Source: Serilophus lunatus
Taxonomy: Eukaryota; Chordata; Aves; Passeriformes; Eurylaimidae
Direction of reading: 5' to 3'
DNA length: 64,000 nucleotides
NCBI GenBank assembly: GCA_013399895.1
Contig: VXBA01001791.1
Location: 574,409 to 638,408, forward strand
Shown: piece after piece, positions 58,166 through 64,000 of the stretch
How positions within the stretch are numbered: the stretch's first letter is position 1
Layout: every line of letters starts with the position of its first letter
Translations under genes and position numbers: made by a program
Notes under the pieces: model-generated
What the model saw: only the letters and a program-made list of their open reading frames with translations
What the model was told of the DNA's origin: nothing
The model's database searches: none

Positions 58166-58239
58166 GAATGGTCTGAACTGGAGGATGTCTTGGATGATTC
58201 TTGTGGGTCCCTTCCAACACAGGATATTCTGTGATTCTA
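58166..58239 (+). mobile_element. CR1 LINE extreme 3' tail
   Basis: It is recognised by 'ggatgtcttggatgattctt', 'gtgggtcccttccaacacag' and 'gatattctgtgattcta'. The 3' UTR is of the same type as the copy at 568. The true left end may lie up to ~60 bp further left but is too decayed to place. Confidence 0.9.
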
Positions 58240-60248
58240 AAGCAGCCTCTGCCCCAGCTTTGCCCCTGGCGAGATCCCACCTTGAAGGTGCTCAGGCATC
58301 CCCAGGAGCTGGCTGCTTCTCCTCCTCCCTTCTCTTCTCTGCAACAGAGGAGGAAGGCAAAGACAGGTAATAGTGCTGTCTCTGCAGGCACTAAATTCCA
58401 GCTGGGGTGTCCATTTTAAGCGCTGTTCGGAGCCTTGACAGTGACATGTGTGTGGGAAATTGCTCTGAATTCCTTCAGCCTCCACTGTGTTTAACTCCTG
58501 GGAAAGGTGTTTGGAAAAGCAACGCATGTAGCATTTGTTCTGAGTTTCATGTATTGGGAAGAAGAGCAAAAGCCCAGGTTTTGCTGTACGTGCGTTTACC
58601 AGCCTCCATCCCTGCCTTTCCTTGCAGGCTCCCAGTCCCATCTGTTCAAGCTTTCTTGCACTGATGTCCTTTTTCTCTATTTTCCTGCCATGCCCGTGCT
58701 GCAGATTTCTCCTCTTTAAATGAGATGTGTGGATCTGTTTGCTGCTCTCCTGATGCATCGTTTTGCTGTCCATCTCTCCCTTCCCTTTGCATTCCTTCCC
58801 CTCCCTTCTTGGCCAGCAAGGGAGGGCTGGTGTTGAAAGAAGGGGTTTTGAGGTGCTCAGGAGATGGGAGTTCATAGGTAGTTATTGGAGTTGGTCAGTC
58901 CCCTGTAATCTCCCTGAAAGGAAGCACGAAAGCAGGATTAAAATCTTGGGCAGATTTCCCTCCCTCCTAGTGCCACTTTGCAGGTTATGTGTTTGGATGT
59001 GATTACCCAAATATCCCAGTGATCCCCTGGCACCCAGTATCATGTTACTAGGGAAGCTCGTGGGTCTGTTGGAGCACTTGGAGGTAAAACTGCTGCTTGG
59101 AAAGGCTGCAGACAGATTTGTGCTCCTTTTTATTTTATTCATTACTTTTTCTCCCTCCATTCTCCTCATTGCTTTCTGAGTTTCAGATGGATTATCCAGA
59201 TTGCAGAGCCCAAACCCTTGCCTGCCTGCCAGGTCCTTCTGTTCCTTTCCAGTTCATTTCTTACAGTGAATGTTGCAGCCCTTTCTTTTTTGCAGGGGTT
59301 TGAAGGTGCAGAAACAACTCCTTGCATCCAGGTACTGGGGGTGTCCTGGCTGTGCCCACTTCTAGGACACCTGTTTGTCCCACCGAGGTCTTTGCTGGTA
59401 GGTGAGGACTTGTTTGACTGCAAAAAAGAGTTCAGGGCTTTCCAGGAGCCACTGAGGTGGTGTTACAGGTGTTTTCTTGCCTTGCTCCCTCCTGGGAGTG
59501 ATGTATTGTACAGGGATTTTGTGCTGCTTCCCACAGCACAGGATCAGGATTTCTCCCTCCTGGTGTGCCTTTCCAGGGTTATTGTTGAAGTGTTTCTGCC
59601 TGCAGCCTTCCCTGAGCTTGCTTTCCCTATTCCCATGGTCTTTTTGGAGAGCTTTAGTAAACAAGATGGCTTGGAAAGGTAGAAAAAGAAGGGAATGAAG
59701 GGGCAAAGGTTCACAAAGTCACTTTATATCCCCTCATCCATACAAATGACAAGCTGCTCCCACCACAGGCTATCAGGACCCCTCTGACACACAGGAGTCC
59801 CATCAGGGCTGGCATGAGACTACTGCCACTAGTAATTTCTCCTGAATGTTAGTTGGAAAATGGCAGGTTGGGAGACAGTAACTGATGCTGCAGTGAGAGG
59901 AAAAAAGAGAAAAATTTAAAGAAGAAAAAGAGTATTTTTTCCCTTTTGAAGGTAGACTCAGGAATTTGGGAACGTGGTTCCTCCCTTGAGTAGTTCACTC
60001 TCCAGCTCACTCCTTTAACTCAGCACACAGGGGATGGTTTTTCTCCCTTGGAAGGGAACAGGCTTGACCATTTTCTTTCTGTATTGATTAAAACCAACAA
60101 ACATCCTTGAGTGATTTTGTGCTTCTTAGGTGGAGGGAGAGAACAAAACCCAGGTCTTTGTTTGCTCATCAGCATCGTGAAGGCTTTGCTCTGGCTGCCT
60201 GCAGTGCTGAGAGGGAAGAGCATTTCATCACTGCTGCCAGTGGGGCCC
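58240..60248. other. unique noncoding DNA
   Basis: No gene is called. A 36-nt segment at 59296-59331 sits between a good acceptor (cttttttgcag) and cag|gtactg, and is treated as a candidate only in the findings. The long open stretches 59218-59682 (plus) and 58237-58875 (minus) show no domain. Confidence 0.5.
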
Positions 60249-60312
60249 ACAAAAAAAAAAAAAACAAAACCAAAAAAAGAGTGTCTGCACAGCCTGTGAT
60301 ATTAAAAAAAAA
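60249..60312 (+). repeat. A-rich low-complexity tract
   Basis: Runs of A interrupted by single C or G bases (60249-60279), then a second A-run at 60303-60312. No target-site duplication or retrogene precedes it. Confidence 0.85.
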
Positions 60313-60410
60313 ATTACTTTCTTGGGTGTTTTCAGAAGGTTGAAAAGGCAGTGCATCCTATTGCCTGTGGCCAGTCTATGGATATAGGACCCAATTTTCA
60401 CTCTCAGGGC

Positions 60411-60542
60411 AGTGGGCAGGTCACTTCTCTCTCAGTCTGCCTCAGTTTCCCCATCAGCAAACCCTGCCGTGCTCGTTCCAGCACTTAACCTTGTTTTGTG
60501 TGCAGTGCTTTGTACCTGGGGATGAATATGCTTTATAGACAT
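60411..60542 (+). mobile_element. MIR-like amniote SINE remnant
   Basis: The blocks occur in the right order: 'gggcaggtcacttctctctc', 'tgcctcagtttccccatcag' and then 'agtgctttgtacctggggat' with gaatatgctttatagac. This last part matches the amniote MIR tail, which reads like 'gctttg...ctggatgaa.g.gctata'. About 130 bp is recognisable, making it one of the two best-preserved old SINEs here. Confidence 0.7.
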
Positions 60543-60980
60543 GCATAATAGGCAGATCTGTGTGTATTAGAGAACAACAGCATTTCACTCTCTGCATCTG
60601 AAATTCAAGGTGATGTCCCTGCTGACTTTACCGTGGCCATGAGCCAGGTTTGGGGCCCCAGCCCCTGAGATGCCATTTAGGACCCCATGTAGGTGAACAC
60701 AGATGTTAAAAATACTTCATTGTGATCCTACAGCCCTGGCTCACTGGTGTTTCTGTGGGTGATGGATGAGTCCTGAACACCTGAGATTCTTTGAAATGTT
60801 CTGCTTGCTGTCAAGCCCTGTCTCTTTCCCTGTCTATCCATCTCCTCAAAATAACTGTGTTCTGCAGTTCTCTTGCACATGTGTTTTGCTGGCTCCGTGG
60901 GGAGATCCTGGAGTGGGATAACTGCAGGACTGCACGGATTAAGTTATTAAAAGCGGCGTTTGTGATGGTTTTTTTTCCTC
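60543..60980. other. unique noncoding DNA
   Basis: No recognisable feature was found. Confidence 0.5.
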
Positions 60981-61117
60981 CTGAGGGTCTCAGAGCAATT
61001 TGCTGAGGTCTCCTTTACACATGGGGAAAGCAAGGCAGAGCCTGAAATCGTGCAGTGAGTCAGGAGCAGTTTGGAAATGGAACCAAAGAGTTCTCCCATC
61101 CTGGGGTCATGCTCCTT
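60981..61117 (-). mobile_element. MIR-like amniote SINE remnant
   Basis: On the plus strand the blocks read 'gagggtctcagagcaatttg', 'tttacacatggggaaagcaa', 'aatcgtgcagtgagtcagga' and 'atggaaccaaagagttctcc'. This is the complementary MIR layout from tail to core: '..gatctcaaagc.ctt', 'ttacagatggggaaactga', 'cacacagcgagtcag' and 'gaacccaggagtcc'. It lies about 440 bp from the plus-strand copy, in opposite orientation. Confidence 0.7.
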
Positions 61118-63370
61118 TCCAGGGCTGAGAAGAGCAAAATGTGCTTCAGGGTTCAGTAAAGAGGTGTGTGGTGGCCCCTGAGGGGAGGCTGGAAGCTGCA
61201 AGATGACAAAGTCAGTCATCATGTCTAAGCAGTGATTCTGCTTCCATCCTCCTCCTCTTGCTGTGTTTTCTCTCGTTTGTGCTACCCCTCTGGGAGGCCA
61301 GCTAAGGATGGAAGAAATTGCCTGGAAAAGCCATCAGCCCACGTCTAATTCCCTCATGAATTGCTGTTTCAGGCTCTAAGAGTTTGTATTAAGCCTGCAA
61401 CTTTTGAATAACAATTTTGTTTTCCATCAGGAGTTGGTTCTCCCATCTCAGAAGGCTCTTGCGGCGCGCCTAGGCACAGCTCCTAGGTTTGGTGTCCCTG
61501 CTCAGGTTGCCTGGAGAAGCTTTTTCAGATGTTGAGACATGGGGTTGCCCACTCCTGCCAGACTCTGCTTTCCTGGCAATTCCCAAGAGCAGTTCTGGTG
61601 GGCAGCAGCTTTGTCTGCTGGAGACCAGGGCTGAGGTGAAGCACAAAAAGGAGCAATGGTCCTCACCTCTGCTGCACATAAGCCCCTCAAGACATTCAGC
61701 TGCCCTCAGATAGGTAATAAATCAACTGGAAATGTTAATAGTAGGTATCATGAGGGAAAATACCAGCCTTCATTTCCCAAACCACTGGGTACTTTTATTT
61801 TAATTATAGGGTGAGTTCTTTAGTTTGGGTTTTATTTGGGTAACTTTGCATGAGCAAAGTTGGGCAAGAGAGTGTGTCTGTGCTATGGTTGGTTTGCCAA
61901 AAATCCTGAATATGTGGAGCCTATAGAAATAATTATTCTGCCTTTGAGAGCCTGTTTTTGAATGGGTGGGAAGAGCTGGGGTTGCAGGCAGGTCAGAGCT
62001 GGGTGTCTGCAGCATTCTCCCCTTTGTTGCTCTTTCAGCTGGGGGTGTTGAGCCTCCCCTTCCTCGCTCGGGCTGATGTCTGCACCTTAATTAGCAACTG
62101 CCACTTCCCTTGCAGGAAAGTCCTGTAGAGTTTCATGGCAATGCTACTAATGAACGTCTGTGGAAGTTGTTCCTGGAACATATGGCAATGAATATTTCTG
62201 CTGGGTTTGTGTTGCTGTCCCACCGAATGCTGTGACGGGGAGACGTTTCCCCAGTTTGCTTTGAAAGTCAAACACTTGCGCGGTCTGTAATGTCTGTAGG
62301 ATTTTTCCACAAAGATAAAATGTGTGAGGGAAAAGAGAAATCATTGTTGATCCTTAATTATTTTTGAGAAGAAGCCTTGGGCATCAAAGAATGAAGTCTT
62401 TGCCCCCGGTCCCTCCCTACCCACAAACATGAATTTGTGGTCCTCCCTCCCTATCATCTCCAGGGCTTCCATGAGCCCTGTGCACATTACAGATTATCCC
62501 AAAACCATAGATTAACCCAAACCAACTTGGGTTTGGCCCTGTTGTGGTGTAACTTTTGGGGTGAATCATTCCATGTGCCATCTATTTTACCCTTTCCCTC
62601 CAAACCCCTGTGCAGAGCAGAAGCACCAGCGCAGCTGGATTTTCCCTGTTATGGTGGCACAGGAAGAGCTATTTTCATGCTCATCTGCTAATTCCTGGCA
62701 TTGCAGTTGTGTTCTTTAGTCCAGAAGTTTAACTGCCGATTTTTGCTGCACTGTGATCAGGGACTGATCTAAACCTTCTGAGGCAGTTGAGGGAGTGTGG
62801 GAGGGATGCAGAGGGACCAGTTCCCACTGCTTTGCACTTCTCCAGGTCTCACTGTAGGCAGAGCTGCACCCCTGGTGATGCCAAGACTCAGAAGCTTGTG
62901 TTGCAATTCCAAAGGAAAGCATTTCCTCTACCTCCTTGGGCTGGTGAGCAGTGGAAAATCTCATTTGGAAATGCTGTGATGGGAAGTTTGTTCCAGGGGC
63001 TTGAGCTTCTCCTGAGCTGGTGTCAAACACTTGAGCCCTGGGAGAACCAAGTGGTAGAGCAGGAGTCTGTGACACTAAGCAAACTGCTGGCCTCTATATC
63101 CCAGATATTTAACTCTTTCAGCAGTTCCATATGACTTCCCTGCAAATCAAAAGCTGCATCATTGTTAAAGGCCCATCATCTATTGCCCGATCTGAGACCT
63201 GTGTGGATCACAGGATGCAGAAGGACATATTCAGACCCATAATTGCAGCCTCATGTGGGATCCTCTCATTCCTCCTCTATTTTGGATCTCTCTGTGCTGA
63301 GGTGCCCAGTGTGCATAAAAACTTTTCAGGGAAGAAGCTGTTCCCTATGCACCAAGCCCACTTCTGAAAG
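61118..63370. other. unique noncoding DNA
   Basis: No gene or repeat was recognised. An acceptor-like tract (cacttcccttgcag) ends near 62116 without a matching donor. Confidence 0.5.
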
Positions 63371-63690
63371 ATGTTGTGTAAGCGACTTGGCGAGCAAGTA
63401 ACTTTTGCATTTAGACTGTAATTGGCTTTAAATTCCAAAGGTCCATTGCTAATGATATTCAGAACGTTTTAATTAAAGGGGCACTGTCAAGTACTTCCTT
63501 TATAGTTTTCCTTTCGCTTGATTTTTTTTTTCTTTTGGAAGCTTGAAGGTAATAATTAAAGTAATTCTCTGCTGATTTTGTCCTTTTCTATTTGGCAAAC
63601 TTTGATCCATTATTATTTTTCAATGGAGATGAGATTAACATGGCCACTTTTGTTCCACAATCGTTTCAGTTCAATACAGCTCTGGATTGC
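63371..63690. promoter_or_regulatory. candidate conserved noncoding element
   Basis: About 320 bp of complex AT-leaning DNA with isolated CpGs and several motif cores. These are ctgtaattggcttta, attgctaatgatattc, gttttaattaaagg, a TCF/LEF-like ctttgatc at 63600 and aggtaataattaaagtaatt. A short T-run lies near 63522-63531. The texture fits a developmental enhancer. Conservation is untested. Confidence 0.4.
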
Positions 63691-64000
63691 ACTGGGATCT
63701 CACCGCCCTCGCGCTGGTGGCATCACTTGGTGGTGACATTGATGCTGCTTTGGGGAGGGCAGTGACATTGATGCAGATTTGAGGGGGCTGCTGAGGCAGC
63801 TGCAGGAGCTCCTGCTCCATCTTAAAGAGTCTCTGAGCTGCCTTATCCACTGCTGGGAAGAACCTGAATCTTCAGTGAAAGGTGGGGTTTAGAATTCCTC
63901 AAAGTGGAATGAAGATAAGCCTCCCCTCTCCCTCGCTAGGAAAGCCCATCTTTTGTATATGTAACGGTATTTTCCAATGGGAAAAAAAATGCATTTGCAA
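63691..64000. other. unique noncoding DNA at the right edge
   Basis: The word gtgacattgatgc occurs twice about 29 bp apart (63733 and 63762), a small local duplication. Otherwise nothing is recognised. Confidence 0.5.

Noticed and set aside
58237..58875. Minus-strand open stretch of about 212 codons
   Set aside because: No domain or exon boundaries, and it lies next to a CR1 tail in ordinary DNA.
59218..59682. Plus-strand open stretch with a hydrophobic N-terminus
   Set aside because: The apparent signal-like start arises from pyrimidine-rich DNA. No family is recognisable. Only the 36-nt splice-flanked part was kept, as a low-confidence observation.
60249..60312. A-rich tract as a retrocopy tail
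   Set aside because: No recognisable retrogene body lies upstream, and the tract is interrupted low complexity.
1..64000. Endogenous retrovirus, CRISPR array, rRNA cluster, microRNA of known sequence, or defence-type gene system
   Set aside because: Both strands were read for LTR/gag/pol-like blocks, regularly spaced repeats, rRNA cores and familiar mature microRNA sequences. None was seen. The window is ordinary vertebrate noncoding DNA.

Overview
The window looks like bird nuclear DNA, from a gene desert or a very long intron. The clearest evidence is eight or nine CR1 LINE 3' fragments with the avian CR1 tail grammar, in which a 'ggtc..ttccaa.c' block is followed by short 'attctgtgattct' octamer repeats. 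Satellites are absent, microsatellites are sparse, transposon content is low (the CR1 pieces I could delimit add up to about 2.7 kb, roughly 4 percent), and a few very old amniote-type MIR-like SINE remnants are present. I cannot name the species or the locus. Nothing is prokaryotic, viral or organellar, and there is no operon, CRISPR array, rRNA or intact tRNA gene.

I found no protein-coding gene I can support. The longest open stretches are about 190-215 codons on either strand. They lack recognisable domains and compatible splice architecture, and they are of a length expected by chance in 64 kb. The only recognisable protein remnants are decayed C-terminal pieces of CR1 reverse transcriptase at about 41.6-42.4 kb (minus strand) and 44.4-44.9 kb (plus strand).

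Layout. 0-4.7 kb: a CpG-rich left edge, ordinary unique DNA and two CR1 tails. 4.8-5.4 kb: an AT-rich, homeodomain-motif-rich block that looks like a conserved enhancer. 5.6-19.8 kb: unique DNA with one CR1 tail, a MIR-like remnant and two small CpG clusters (11.8 and 16.0-16.36 kb). The second cluster ends at a good splice donor. 19.8-26.5 kb: a T-rich tract, a MIR-like piece and one minus-strand CR1. 26.6-27.5 kb: a long purine-rich stretch holding the single N. 27.5-36 kb: unique DNA with two CR1 copies. 36.6-36.9 kb: an enhancer-like block with a palindromic POU-type site. 40.2-45 kb: an AT-rich conserved-looking block, then the main CR1 cluster including the longest copy. 46.3-46.7 kb and 52.3-53.1 kb: the two most enhancer-like segments, the latter followed by an AT-rich nest of inverted repeats. 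58-61 kb: a CR1 tail and two MIR-like SINEs in opposite orientation. 63.4-63.7 kb: a final enhancer-like block.

The most interesting single signal is at 48,626-48,748 on the plus strand. A branch-point-like motif, 21 uninterrupted pyrimidines, AG and immediately GTAAGT make up a recursive splice site, followed 88 nt later by a second donor. This is the arrangement of recursive splice (RS) sites with RS exons in the very long introns of vertebrate neural genes. If real, the window lies inside a giant plus-strand intron and the candidate enhancers are intronic. All conservation statements here are pattern-based inference, since no alignment was available.
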